The translations under genes and the position numbers were made by a program. DNA of 64,000 nucleotides from Oleiphilus sp. (GTDB lineage Bacteria > Pseudomonadota > Gammaproteobacteria > Pseudomonadales > Oleiphilaceae), in assembly GCA_006212045.1 (NCBI GenBank), contig PZPK01000017.1:34708-98707 (forward strand), read 5' to 3'. Below the pieces are notes generated by a model. The model was given only the letters and a program-made list of their open reading frames with translations. It made no database searches and was not told where the DNA came from. Positions 18,302 through 29,032 of this stretch are shown here, piece by piece (the stretch's first letter is position 1; each line of letters begins with the position of its first letter).

Positions 18302-18605
18302 TTACACTTCTGCAAGCAAGCGATTCTGTTCGGTATACAAAAGCCCTCGCAGGGCCGAAATGTATGTGTACATGGACCGTAAAAAGCCGGTGGATGACTT
18401 GCCTGAAGTCTTGTTGAAGATGTTTGGCGAGCCCCAGCATGTGCTAGATCTGGTGCTGACGGAGAGTCGCAATCTGGCGCGTGCCGATGCCAAAAAAGTC
18501 TTGGAAAAAATTGAAGAGCAGGGCTTCTATCTGCAAATGCCGCCGGCCGAGCAGGAAAACGATGGCGAACAGGTCGTCGCTCCGAAAGACAGTCTGCATG
18601 GTTAG
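18294..18605 (+). CDS. ycgL: YcgL domain protein
   Basis: This small conserved gammaproteobacterial protein has no settled function. The pattern CSVYKSPRRAEMYVYMDRKK...LPEVLLKMFGEPQHVLDLVL...LARADAKKVLEKIEEQGFYLQMPP is characteristic of YcgL. The only sensible start is a TTG at 18294, with AAGGAG about 9 bp upstream and an 8-bp overlap with rnd, which suggests translational coupling. It is about 103 residues, close to the usual length. Confidence 0.92.
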   Translation: MTDYTSASKRFCSVYKSPRRAEMYVYMDRKKPVDDLPEVLLKMFGEPQHVLDLVLTESRNLARADAKKVLEKIEEQGFYLQMPPAEQENDGEQVVAPKDSLHG

Positions 18606-18614
18606 GGTCAGGCT

Positions 18615-19052
18615 GTGAGTGAAGCGTTCTGGGAAAGCATTCCCTTGCAGAAAATGACGCCTGCGCAATGGGAGTCGCTTTGTGATGGTTGTGGTAAGTG
18701 CTGTCTGCACAAACTGGAAGACGAGGAAACCGGCGAGCTGCACTTTACCACGGTTGCCTGCCGTCAGCTGGATCTGGACTCCTGCCGCTGCAAGGTCTAT
18801 CAGGAGCGCTTGCTTCATGTTCCGGAATGTATTGATTTGACGCCTCAAAAACTCGAAGTATTGCCGTTTATGCCGGCTACTTGCGCCTACCGACTGGTAT
18901 ACGAAGGCAAGCGGCTCCCGGACTGGCATCCGCTGGTCTGTGGAGAGGCTGACAGAATTCATGAGGCACATGCATCGGTTCGGGATAAAGTGATCAGCGA
19001 GGATCAGGTTGAAGCAGAGGATCTTGCGCTTTACATTATTGATTATCTGTAA
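18615..19052 (+). CDS. ycgN: YcgN/UPF0260 family Cys-cluster protein
   Basis: The 145-residue protein has a GTG start at 18615. It has eight cysteines in the family pattern CDGCGKCCLHK, VACRQLDLDSCRCKVYQ, PECIDLTP, ATCAYRLVYEGK and LVCGEADRIHEAH, typical of UPF0260 and of CxxCxxCC zinc/iron-cluster proteins. The biochemical function is not established. It follows ycgL by 9 bp, the conserved rnd-ycgL-ycgN order. Confidence 0.92.
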   Translation: MSEAFWESIPLQKMTPAQWESLCDGCGKCCLHKLEDEETGELHFTTVACRQLDLDSCRCKVYQERLLHVPECIDLTPQKLEVLPFMPATCAYRLVYEGKRLPDWHPLVCGEADRIHEAHASVRDKVISEDQVEAEDLALYIIDYL

Positions 19053-19101
19053 AGACTTACCGGATTCAGACCGGTAAGCGCAGATAAGGTTGGAGGTTAT
19101 T

Positions 19102-19437
19102 GTGAATGGTTATGTAATTGCCTGGTTGGTGTATTTGCTGGCCGCGACGGGGCTGGTGATTGTCTTTTGGCGTATGACGGGCAATATCACCTGGCGGCGC
19201 ACACGCCGCTCCATGCGTGCCATTGTTGCGGCTGTGTTATTTACCCCGATCAACATCGGTACTGACGGTTTGTGGCTGGCTCCGGCCTACCTCGTCGGTT
19301 TGTACGACTGGATTCAGGGCTTTCATGATAAAGCGCTGGAGGCTGCCAGTTTTATGGCCTACACCTTTGCCATGTTTATTTTCGTTATTCTTCTTGAATC
19401 GGTATTGCGTCGTCTGCTTGGTATGGAGAGAGCCTGA
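19102..19437 (+). CDS. Small inner-membrane protein of unknown function
   Basis: The family is not named. From the GTG at 19102 (GGAGG 5 bp upstream) the product is about 111 residues with three likely transmembrane helices: YVIAWLVYLLAATGLVIVFW, a middle segment around VAAVLFTPINIGTDGLWLAP, and SFMAYTFAMFIFVILLESVL. The short loop WRRTRRSMR is strongly basic and probably cytoplasmic. It is joined directly to the DUF1653 gene (stop TGA then ATG) and belongs to the rnd operon by spacing. Confidence 0.7.
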   Translation: MNGYVIAWLVYLLAATGLVIVFWRMTGNITWRRTRRSMRAIVAAVLFTPINIGTDGLWLAPAYLVGLYDWIQGFHDKALEAASFMAYTFAMFIFVILLESVLRRLLGMERA

Positions 19438-19647
19438 ATGGTCACACCAGGAACGTACCGCCATTACAAAGGTAGCAATTATCAGGTGGTGGGGGTCGCG
19501 CGACATAGCGAGACCGAAGAGCAGCTCGTTGTATATCGCCCGCTCTATGGTGAACGGGGTCTGTGGGTCAGGCCGCTGGCCATGTTTGAAGAGTCTGTGC
19601 TGGTTGGTGGTGAGCGGGTACCGCGTTTTTGTCGGACCGGCGATTAA
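19438..19647 (+). CDS. DUF1653 family protein
   Basis: The 69-residue product matches the short DUF1653 fold: TPGTYRHYKGSNYQVVGVAR, then EEQLVVYRPLYGERGLWVRP and a final VPRFCR. These small beta-barrel proteins are widespread and uncharacterised. The ATG follows the stop of the membrane-protein gene without a gap, so they are probably coupled. It appears to be the last gene of the recR-rnd-ycgL-ycgN run. Confidence 0.85.
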   Translation: MVTPGTYRHYKGSNYQVVGVARHSETEEQLVVYRPLYGERGLWVRPLAMFEESVLVGGERVPRFCRTGD

Positions 19648-19726
19648 CCCGCATTGGCCTTGCCCAAAAAATCATAAAAAACAACAAGTAATTGAACATT
19701 TCTAATAGCCTGCATTCAAAATAGCG

Positions 19727-19754
19727 TTGTTGTTATTGTAAAACCTGCTATAAG
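19727..19754 (+). promoter_or_regulatory. Probable sigma70 promoter for the VWA gene
   Basis: TTGTTG (19727-19732), a 16-bp spacer and TATAAG (19749-19754) lie about 115 bp before the ATG at 19869. A short GC hairpin-like stretch (GGCTGGCATCGCCAGC, near 19788) is in the leader. Confidence 0.5.
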
Positions 19755-19868
19755 TTTAATATTGGCAGTAAAAGAGTCTGTCGTGGCTGGCATCGCCAGC
19801 ACCGCTTTTGCGGGTGCCTGAATGGCAGCTGCTGGGCTGATGTAAGTAGACTGCAAGCAGGTTAATCT

Positions 19869-22295
<2,427 letters not shown>

Positions 22296-22567
22296 TCAAA
22301 GAGCAAGGCAAAAGTTCTGGAATCAGGACTTTTGCCGGGTATGCAAAAGCAGCATTTGAAACGAGACACTGTTGGCAAATAAATGCTTGCATGCCCCAAA
22401 TGCACTCCCTATAATACGCCCCACTTCGATTGCCATGGTGGGTGAGAGGAAGCTTGATGATTGATTTCATTAAGTTTTTTGAAGGGTAAACGTGCGATAT
22501 TCTTGTACGTTACCAATGACAGGGATGCCATCTGTGAGAGCAGTATAAATATCGTATACCTCCTAAA
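22296..22567. other. Leader region upstream of the tRNA-Gly locus
   Basis: No gene is seen here. It contains the strong promoter at 22387-22415 and, at its 3' end, the first copy of a 69-bp direct repeat that runs into the first tRNA-Gly fragment. Confidence 0.5.
22387..22415 (+). promoter_or_regulatory. Strong sigma70 promoter upstream of the tRNA-Gly locus
   Basis: TTGCAT (22387-22392), exactly 17 bp, then a perfect TATAAT (22410-22415) followed by GC-rich ACGCCCCAC resembles a stable-RNA promoter. The first tRNA-like sequence is about 150 bp downstream. Confidence 0.75.
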
Positions 22568-22758
22568 GCGGGAATAGCTCAGTTGGGCGAAGCAAACGTT
22601 AGCAAAACAGCGTTTTGCGTGCAGCGGAGCGACAGCAATCTGTGATTGCTGGCCGGAAGAGCGCAAGGTAAAGAGCGTGCTCTACCGAAGACAGGGATGC
22701 CATCTGTGAGAACAGCATAAATATCGTATACCTCCTAAAGCGGGAATAGCTCAGTTGG
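22518..22758 (+). repeat. 69-bp direct repeat spanning leader and tRNA-Gly 5' end
   Basis: Copies at 22518-22586 and 22690-22758 are identical except for two transitions (GAGAGCAGTA versus GAGAACAGCA). Each covers about 50 bp of tRNA leader plus the first 19 nt of tRNA-Gly. The 103 bp between them is unrelated to tRNA-Gly apart from a 10-bp inverted D-arm-like piece. This is the remains of a tandem duplication. Confidence 0.85.
22568..22586 (+). pseudogene. tRNA-Gly 5' fragment (broken copy 1)
   Basis: The first 19 nt, GCGGGAATAGCTCAGTTGG, match the intact tRNA-Gly at 22740 exactly, then identity stops inside the D loop. The 103-bp segment that follows forms compact hairpins: GCAAAAC-AGC-GTTTTGC near 22602-22618 and CAGCAATC-TGT-GATTGCTG near 22632-22650. 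It also contains GTGCTCTACC, the reverse complement of the tRNA D-arm GGTAGAGCAC. No 3' half of this copy is present, so it cannot yield a tRNA. Confidence 0.8.
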
Positions 22759-22815
22759 TAGAGCACAACCTTGCCAAGGTTGGGGTCGCGAGTTCGAATC
22801 TCGTTTCCCGCTCCA
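22740..22815 (+). tRNA. tRNA-Gly (anticodon GCC)
   Basis: This is a complete cloverleaf. Acceptor GCGGGAA pairs with TTCCCGC, the D arm is GCTCAGTTGGTAGAGC, and the anticodon stem CAACC/GGTTG closes the loop TTGCCAA with anticodon GCC. The T arm is GCGAG-TTCGAAT-CTCGT, the discriminator is T, and CCA is encoded. It is the only intact copy in a locus with two broken neighbours. Confidence 0.97.
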
Positions 22816-23109
22816 AATTTTCTCCTTGCCGTAACGCATTCTCTGTACGATACAAGCCAGAGCCGGGCACAAGCTTGCCAAGGTTGGGGTCGCGCGTTCG
22901 AGCCGAGCGTTTCACGCGAGACATGGTCGGCGGAACGACGACCACCCGAAGGGTGAGGGCAAAGCCCGAATCATTTTGTTTCCCGCTCCAAAAACGCCTT
23001 CTTGATGTCGTATTTTCTTCCTATTTCTGTATTCTCACTGACTGAGCCATTGAGATAGCGCTTCGCCAGGCAAATAAGCCTTCCCGGCGTTACAGATTGG
23101 AGAGGAAAT
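22816..23109. other. Spacer after the intact tRNA-Gly, containing broken copy 2
   Basis: There is no protein gene here. An apparent open frame through the tRNA DNA is rejected. The spacer carries the tRNA-Gly 3' remnant described separately and the leader of the MOSC gene with AGAGGA just before the ATG at 23110. Confidence 0.5.
22867..22990 (+). pseudogene. tRNA-Gly 3' fragment interrupted by a hairpin-rich insertion (broken copy 2)
   Basis: From 22867 the DNA matches tRNA-Gly from the D arm through the anticodon (loop TTGCCAA) and into the T loop (GCGCGTTCGAG), ending at about 22902. The match resumes at 22979 with TTTCCCGCTCCA, the acceptor 3' end plus CCA. The 76 bp between (22903-22978) are foreign and made of tiny hairpins with three-base loops: GCGT-TTC-ACGC, CACCC-GAA-GGGTG and GGGC-AAA-GCCC. 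A 5' half is missing. It is not expected to make a functional tRNA. Confidence 0.8.
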
Positions 23110-23613
23110 ATGAAAACCCAGGTGAAGCTATTGTCGCGCTATATGCCGTCTGCAAAGGCGGGCAGGGTAGAATGGATTGGCTTGCGTACGGCACGAAAAG
23201 CCGAAATGGCGGTTGTTGAAAGGACAGAGGCAATCAAGAATCGTGGCTTGAGCGGAGACCACCGGGCAGCCCGCGATAATGATTCTGCCAGGCAGGTTAC
23301 CCTGATTAATCTGGAAGATATCAAAGCACTTCAGCATATTCTCGATAGTGATGTTATTGATCCATCTGTGTTGAGACGGAATATCGTCGTGTCTGGCATT
23401 AACCTGCATGCCATGCGCTACCAGCTATTAAGGATTGGTGGTGCCGTCCTGGAAATTGGTGCGCACTGTCATCCCTGCCAGCGCATGGAAAAGGCCCTCG
23501 GTGCGGGTGGGTTTGTCAGCATGTACGGCCGAGGTGGATACTGCGCTCGCGTAATACAAGCGGGACCTGTTGCACTTGGTGATGAGGTCTTGTGTCTGCC
23601 AAACCCTGATTAG
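23110..23613 (+). CDS. MOSC domain-containing protein
   Basis: The 167-residue single-domain MOSC protein has the pattern VEWIGLRTARKAEMAVVE, LSGDHRA, RQVTLINLEDI, LRRNIVVSGINLHAM and a conserved Cys in HCHPCQRME. MOSC domains bind molybdenum cofactor or carry sulfur; the substrate here is unknown. AGAGGA lies 6 bp before the ATG. It is the first of two MOSC proteins in 3.5 kb. Confidence 0.88.
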   Translation: MKTQVKLLSRYMPSAKAGRVEWIGLRTARKAEMAVVERTEAIKNRGLSGDHRAARDNDSARQVTLINLEDIKALQHILDSDVIDPSVLRRNIVVSGINLHAMRYQLLRIGGAVLEIGAHCHPCQRMEKALGAGGFVSMYGRGGYCARVIQAGPVALGDEVLCLPNPD

Positions 23614-23741
23614 AGTACTTTATTGGTCCAGTTTATGTGTGCCCTCGCCCAAGCATCAAATCAAACCAAGCGCTTGCTTGGTATCTTGGCTGTCGTATAC
23701 ACTGCCAGTGGTTGTGCTTGCTATCCACTCAGAGGCTTTCC

Positions 23742-24209
23742 ATGTCATCCTGGCCAGACGCAGATTTCTACACGCAGTCTATTTCGTTTTACCTGAACAG
23801 ATTCAGAGCGCTTACTGTGCCTGAACCATCGCTTCTCGAGGGGCGTTTCAAGGCGCAATTTATCGGCTCTTCGTGGCTGGTCTGGTTGGCGCCGCGTTTG
23901 CTGCCGATTGGTGGGCTTGCGGGATGGTATGGCAAATCCTTTGCTGCACCTGATACTGCGATCAATGTCTTACGCTCCGGCGATCAGCTTGTTGAATCTG
24001 TTCCTATGAATCGGACCGTTTGCCGTTCCAGGTTTGATGATCAGAATGCTTTTGTGCTGACTTACGGCAAGGCTGCGCCCTTGCTTCTGAGAGGTTTGAG
24101 AGATGAGTTTCGTGCATTGGACGCCGATACCCTGCTGGGTCTTACAATTGTCGATGTGCCCGTTCTGAGGTTGCTACCCCTGCCTTTTCTGCTGCTACGG
24201 GACCGCTGA
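23742..24209 (+). CDS. Unknown protein upstream of and overlapping the GMC oxidoreductase
   Basis: The product is 155 residues from the ATG at 23742, with AGAGG upstream; a longer frame from 23637 lacks support. No known domain is recognised. It contains FYLNRFRALTVPEPSLLEGRF and ends in VLRLLPLPFLLLRDR. Its stop TGA overlaps the ATG of the GMC gene (ATGA), a sign of translational coupling, so it is probably an accessory of that enzyme, though a lone hypothetical is possible. Confidence 0.65.
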   Translation: MSSWPDADFYTQSISFYLNRFRALTVPEPSLLEGRFKAQFIGSSWLVWLAPRLLPIGGLAGWYGKSFAAPDTAINVLRSGDQLVESVPMNRTVCRSRFDDQNAFVLTYGKAAPLLLRGLRDEFRALDADTLLGLTIVDVPVLRLLPLPFLLLRDR

Positions 24210-25797
24210 TGGACGCCGATTATCTGGTCATCGGAAGTGGCTTTGGCGGCAGTGTATCGGCCCTGCGTCTGGCCGAAAAAGGCTATCGCGTCAAAGTCCT
24301 GGAGCAGGGACGACGTATTTCGCCCGAACAGATGCGTGCAGCCGCCACCGATGTTCGCCAATTAACCTGGTTACCCAGGCTCGGGCTAAAAGGGTTCTTC
24401 AGTCAGCGCTTTTTCCGGCATCTCGGGCTGATACGGGGCATTGGTGTCGGCGGTGGTAGTCTGGTTTATGCAGCAGTGCTGCTGAAACCGAAGAAAGCCT
24501 TCTATGAGAGTAAGATTTGGCGGCATCTTGCCGATTGGGAAAGTTCGCTGGCGCCGCGTTATCACACTGCCATGAAAATGCTGGGGGTAGACGTGAATCC
24601 TTATCAGGGAGAGATGGACTGGCAGCTCAGAACAACGGCTGAAAACCTTGGCTTTGGGGATTCCTGGCGCCCGGTCCCGCAGGGGATTTTTTTCGGAGAG
24701 GCAGGGAAAACAGCAGATGACCCCTATTTTCAGGGGAAAGGTCCGGAGCGCAAGGGCTGCACGTTCTGCGGGCACTGTATCAGTGGCTGTGACATTGGAG
24801 CCAAAAACTCCCTCGACAAGAATTATCTCTATCTGGCAGAACAGCTGGGCGCAGAGATCCATGCACAGCAGTGTGTGGACGCTATTGTGCCTTTGGCAGG
24901 TGGCGGGTATCGCGTCAATTGCAGTGATATGGCCAGCGGAGGGAAAACAAGCTACACAAGCCGTCAGCTGGTGATCGCCGGTGGCGTTGTTGGTACGCTG
25001 GAACTATTGTTCAAGTGCCGTGATCACTATGGACCCTGCCCGGTATTTCTCGCTGCTTGGGCGATGTCGTGCGCACCAACAGCGAAGCGCTGGTGGCGTC
25101 TCTGACGCAGGATGAGGATACGGATCTGTCCAAAGGCACAACGATCTCCTCTGACTTTTACTTTGGCGAAGACACGCACATCACCCAAAATCGTATACCG
25201 CCAAGTCAGGCCTTTATGCGCTTTTACATGGGGCCTTTGGTGGATGATCCACGGCCTCTGAGGAGAGCAGTGAGAGTGCTTGGCAGATTTATCCGGCACC
25301 TGCTAGCGTCGAGCGTTGCCTGGCGCGCAAAAGACTGGGGTAAACGTGCCACCGTGCTAACGGTCATGCAGGTCGTGGATAATGCCCTGAAGATGCGCTG
25401 GCGAAGATTGTGGTGGGCGCCATGGCGCAAAGGCCTGGTGTCCCAGGTATCAAAATCGGAGCGCAGTCCGACTTATCTGGCGAAAGCCAATCAGGCCGCG
25501 CGTGAATTGGCGAAGGTCAGTCATGGAACGCCGCTCAATATACTGGGTGAAAGTGTCGCCAACCTGTCGTTGACGGCGCATATTCTTGGCGGATGCATTA
25601 TCGGAAAAGATGCACAAAGCGGCGTCGTAGACTCGCGACATCGACTATTTGGCTACCCCGATATCCTTGTCGTGGACGCCTCGGTGATCCCTGCCAATGT
25701 AGGTGTGAATCCCAGTCTGACCATTACGGCAATGGCTGAACGATGTATGAGTTTGGTGCCGGAAAAATCAGACACATCCAGTACCACCATCATTTGA
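24209..25797 (+). pseudogene. GMC-type (cholesterol oxidase-like) oxidoreductase, broken by one frameshift
   Basis: Two overlapping frames make one enzyme. The first (24209-25105) has the FAD Rossmann motif DYLVIGSGFGGSVSALRLAE, GIGVGGGSLVYAAVL, and the Cys-rich CTFCGHCISGCDIGAKNSLD typical of this branch. The second (open until 25797) has RTNSEALVAS and the C-terminal GMC signature HILGGCIIGKD then ILVVDASVIPANVGVNPS. Reading CRDHYG in the first frame followed by TLPGISRCLGDVVRTNSE in the second restores a continuous protein of about 530 residues. The join is at GGACCCTG around 25031-25038, as if one base were missing. It is either an inactivated gene or a sequencing error. Confidence 0.8.
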
Positions 25798-25871
25798 TAA
25801 AGATTCTTGAGAACTGCCTGGGACTGCGGCAAGCTTAACGGCTATTTTAACTATCAGGCAGGAAAGGGTGG

Positions 25872-26672
25872 ATGCAAGATAAATTCAGACTCGCGGAGCT
25901 ACATGTGTATCCGGTCAAGTCAATGATGGGGGCTGCGACTGAGTGTCTTCAACTGGACGATTTCGGGCCGCAGTGGGATCGGCGTTTTATGCTTGTGGAC
26001 CGCCAGGGCAGATTTGTCACCCAGCGCAAATATCCGATGATGCGTCAGCTCAATGCCAACTATGATGGCAAGCAACTTCAGATCACCGGGCCAGGCCAGT
26101 TGACGTTGGTGTATAGCGATTTTAATGGCACGAAGGATGTCACAGTCTGGGATGATGCGGTCTCTGCTGAAATAAATGAGCATCCGGACAATGACCGTCA
26201 GCTCAGCCATTTACTGCAAGAAGAGGTGCAGTTGGTGCATATGCCGGCGAAAACATTTCGTCAGGTTGATCGGGACTTTTTTTCGGAGCCAAAGCGCGTC
26301 AGCTTCGCCGATGGCTTTCCTTTTCTACTCACCAATACGGCCTCTTTGTCGGATTTGAATGCGCGGCTGACAGAATCTGTCGGGATGCCGAGATTCCGAC
26401 CCAATATCGTGGTGTCAGGAAACAGGGCTTTTCAGGAAGACGAATGGAGGCGCATACGTATCGGGCCGGTAGAATTCGTGCTGGTCAAGCCATGTAGCCG
26501 CTGCGTGATGACCACCATCGATGAAACCGGCAAAAAAGGCAGGGAGCCGCTTAGAACACTTTCGACCTATCGTAAAAACGACTTTGGTATTTGCTTTGGG
26601 CAGAATATGGTGGCGCTGAATGAGGGAGTCATTGGTATTGATGATACGCTGGAAGTGTTGGAGAGGCATTGA
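25872..26672 (+). CDS. YcbX-like MOSC protein
   Basis: The 266-residue protein has a MOSC N-terminal beta-barrel domain (LAELHVYPVKSMMGAATECL, then DRRFMLVDRQGRFVTQRKYP). A MOSC domain follows with FLLTNTASLSDLN, RFRPNIVVSG and the conserved Cys region VKPCSRCVMTTID. E. coli YcbX (369 residues) adds a C-terminal ferredoxin domain, absent here, so electrons would have to come from a separate partner. YcbX acts in reduction of N-hydroxylated base analogues; that role is family knowledge, not shown here. The ATG at 25872 follows a GGGTGG ribosome-binding site. Confidence 0.88.
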   Translation: MQDKFRLAELHVYPVKSMMGAATECLQLDDFGPQWDRRFMLVDRQGRFVTQRKYPMMRQLNANYDGKQLQITGPGQLTLVYSDFNGTKDVTVWDDAVSAEINEHPDNDRQLSHLLQEEVQLVHMPAKTFRQVDRDFFSEPKRVSFADGFPFLLTNTASLSDLNARLTESVGMPRFRPNIVVSGNRAFQEDEWRRIRIGPVEFVLVKPCSRCVMTTIDETGKKGREPLRTLSTYRKNDFGICFGQNMVALNEGVIGIDDTLEVLERH

Positions 26673-27085
26673 GTCTTTTGGGTTTGATGCTTTGGGAGAC
26701 GCCTAAAGCTTGGCTCAGATCGGCTATATCACTTTGAAGGCAGTTATGGGTGCAAAATTCGACTATAACGCTAGATTGAAAAATCCGGCGCAGCGCTGCT
26801 TTTCAGGTTAAATCTTTTGGTTCAACTCCATCGAGGCCTAAGCTTGCTCTTGCATTACAGATGCGACTCGCAACCAGAAGATTGATGCCGGGAGCCCGGC
26901 ACCTCGCACCGTATATCTAAAAAATCAAAAAATACTTAGGGCAGTCATGACCGGGTATTGCATAATGCGGCTCGATTAAACTAACCCGCAAGTGTCCTTT
27001 ATTTCGGTGCTTCGTTCCCATTCTTCGTGGGATTTGCGGAAGCGCAGGATTCAAAGAGGACTTGCCAGCATTTGTTGATGTTTAA
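26673..27085. other. 413-bp intergenic region before uup
   Basis: No gene is supported here. It holds a GC-rich hairpin GCCGGG-AG-CCCGGC near 26889-26902 without a U tract, and an AT-rich stretch with CATAAT near 26960 that could be a -10 element for uup. No other structure was seen. Confidence 0.4.
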
Positions 27086-29032
27086 ATGAGTTTAGTAAGA
27101 CTGGATAAAGTTTCATTGGCTTATGGCCACCGACCGCTGTTGGAAAATGTGGATTTCTCAATTGAGCCCGGGGAAAAGATCTGCCTGTTGGGCCGCAACG
27201 GTGAGGGTAAATCAACGCTGATCAGCCTGCTGACCAAAGAGGCGCTGCCTGACTCGGGTGAACTGGTGTTTGATCGTGCCAGTAAAATCGGGTTTCTACC
27301 GCAGAATCTGCCAGCGGCTGATGCGCGTTCAGCCTTTGAAGTGGTGGCGGAAGGTTTGGGAGATCTGGGCGTTTGGTTGCGCGAGTACCATGCATTGGTT
27401 TCCATGGACCCGGAGAAACAAACCGAAGCGGTACTTGAGCAGATGCATGTATTGCAGGATCGGATCGAGCAGAATGATGGCTGGACCTTCAACAGTCGCA
27501 TCACCCATATGCTGAAGCGTTTTGGTATCGATGAAGACGCCAAGATGAAATCGTTGTCGGGCGGGTGGCGACGAAGGGTCATGCTGGCCAGGGCGCTGGT
27601 CAATGAGCCGGATCTGTTGCTGCTGGATGAGCCCACCAACCATCTCGATATCAATACCATTCAATGGCTGGAATCGCGTTTATCCGAATTCAGCGGGGCC
27701 TTGCTGTTTATCAGTCACGACCGGGCCTTTGTCAAACGCCTGGCGTCCAGTATTGTCGAGCTGGACCGGGGGCGCCTGAGTTCCTTTCGGGGTAGTTACG
27801 AAGACTACCTGGAGGATAAAAAGAAGCAGCTTGAAGACGAGGCGAAACAGAATCAGCTTTTCGATAAGCGCCTGTCTGAAGAAGAAACCTGGATTCGTCA
27901 GGGTATCAAGGCAAGGCGAACTCGCAACGAAGGCCGCGTTCGAGCACTCAAGGCGATGCGTGAAGAGCGCAAGGCACGTTTGGAGCGCCAGGGTACCACA
28001 CGGCTTAAAATAGAATCATCCGCACCTTCCGGAAAACTGGTCGTGGAGGCGCAGGGTATCCGTCATGTATTTTCTGACGGTCGTCCCGTCATAGAAGATT
28101 TTTCAACCCGTATTTTGCGTGGTGACCGTATTGGTCTGATCGGAGCCAATGGTGCAGGTAAAACCACTTTGTTGCGTATTTTGCTGGGCCAGTTGGAACC
28201 GACAGAGGGCAGCATCAAGCTAGGCAGCAAGCTAGAAATTGCCTACTTCGATCAGTTACGGGCCGGTTTGGATCCGGAAAAGGCTGTTTTTGACAATGTC
28301 GCGGACGGGCATGAGTTTGTGCAACTGGGGGGGCAGCAGAAGCATGTCATGTCCTATCTGAACGATTTTCTGTTTACCTCGGAGCGGGCCCGAACGCCTG
28401 TGAAAGCACTTTCCGGCGGGGAGACCAACCGCTTGCTGTTAGCGCGATTGTTTGCCAAGCCTTCCAACCTGATCGTGATGGATGAACCGACCAATGATTT
28501 GGATGTGGAAACCCTGGAGCTGCTGGAAGAAAAGCTCGGTGATTATGATGGCACGCTTTTGGTGACCAGTCACGACCGGGATTTTCTGGATCAGGTCGTG
28601 ACCAGTACCATCGTTTTCGAAGGCCGGGGTCGCTTGCAGGAATACGTCGGAGGTTATGTTGACTGGGTTCGGCAGACCGGTGGCGTGTTGGCCGACGAGC
28701 AGAGTTTTCTGGTGCCGGTTGTGGAACAGGCCTCAGCCAAACCACCGGAAGCAATCACGGAAAGTAAATCCGCGCCAACAAAGACCGACAGCAATCCCAG
28801 AAAAAAACTGAGTTACAAGCTTCAAAGGGAGTTGGATCAGCTGCCAAAATTGATAGAACAGCTTGAGGCAGAATTGGCCGCTATACATGAAGAAATGGCC
28901 GATCCGGCGTTTTTTAACCAGGCGAGAGATGTTGTAGACGGAAAAACGCAAAGCCTGGCTGATCTGGAAGAAAGACTCGCGTCTTCGATGGACCGTTGGG
29001 TAGAGCTGGAAGAAATGGCGGGTGGCAACTAA
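27086..29032 (+). CDS. uup: ABC-F family ATPase Uup
   Basis: The 648-residue protein has two ABC ATPase domains and no transmembrane segments. The first has Walker A GRNGEGKST and LSGGWRRRVMLARALVNEPD with DEPTNHLD. The second has GANGAGKTT, LSGGETNRLLLARLF and DEPTNDLD. An ABC-F linker rich in Arg/Lys/Glu lies between them. The C-terminal extension is a coiled coil (KLQRELDQLPKLIEQLEAEL, then MADPAFFNQARD), diagnostic of Uup. Uup is linked to ribosome function and to precise excision of transposons in E. coli. Confidence 0.94.
   Translation: MSLVRLDKVSLAYGHRPLLENVDFSIEPGEKICLLGRNGEGKSTLISLLTKEALPDSGELVFDRASKIGFLPQNLPAADARSAFEVVAEGLGDLGVWLREYHALVSMDPEKQTEAVLEQMHVLQDRIEQNDGWTFNSRITHMLKRFGIDEDAKMKSLSGGWRRRVMLARALVNEPDLLLLDEPTNHLDINTIQWLESRLSEFSGALLFISHDRAFVKRLASSIVELDRGRLSSFRGSYEDYLEDKKKQLEDEAKQNQLFDKRLSEEETWIRQGIKARRTRNEGRVRALKAMREERKARLERQGTTRLKIESSAPSGKLVVEAQGIRHVFSDGRPVIEDFSTRILRGDRIGLIGANGAGKTTLLRILLGQLEPTEGSIKLGSKLEIAYFDQLRAGLDPEKAVFDNVADGHEFVQLGGQQKHVMSYLNDFLFTSERARTPVKALSGGETNRLLLARLFAKPSNLIVMDEPTNDLDVETLELLEEKLGDYDGTLLVTSHDRDFLDQVVTSTIVFEGRGRLQEYVGGYVDWVRQTGGVLADEQSFLVPVVEQASAKPPEAITESKSAPTKTDSNPRKKLSYKLQRELDQLPKLIEQLEAELAAIHEEMADPAFFNQARDVVDGKTQSLADLEERLASSMDRWVELEEMAGGN

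Noticed and set aside
22518..22758. Phage attachment site at the tRNA-Gly
   Set aside because: Partial tRNA copies could be attL/attR, but no integrase gene or island lies between or beside them, and the fragments carry short hairpin inserts instead.
22755..23045. Plus-strand open frame of 96 codons
   Set aside because: It runs through the intact tRNA-Gly and the broken copy; it has no ribosome-binding site and is read-through of RNA-gene DNA.
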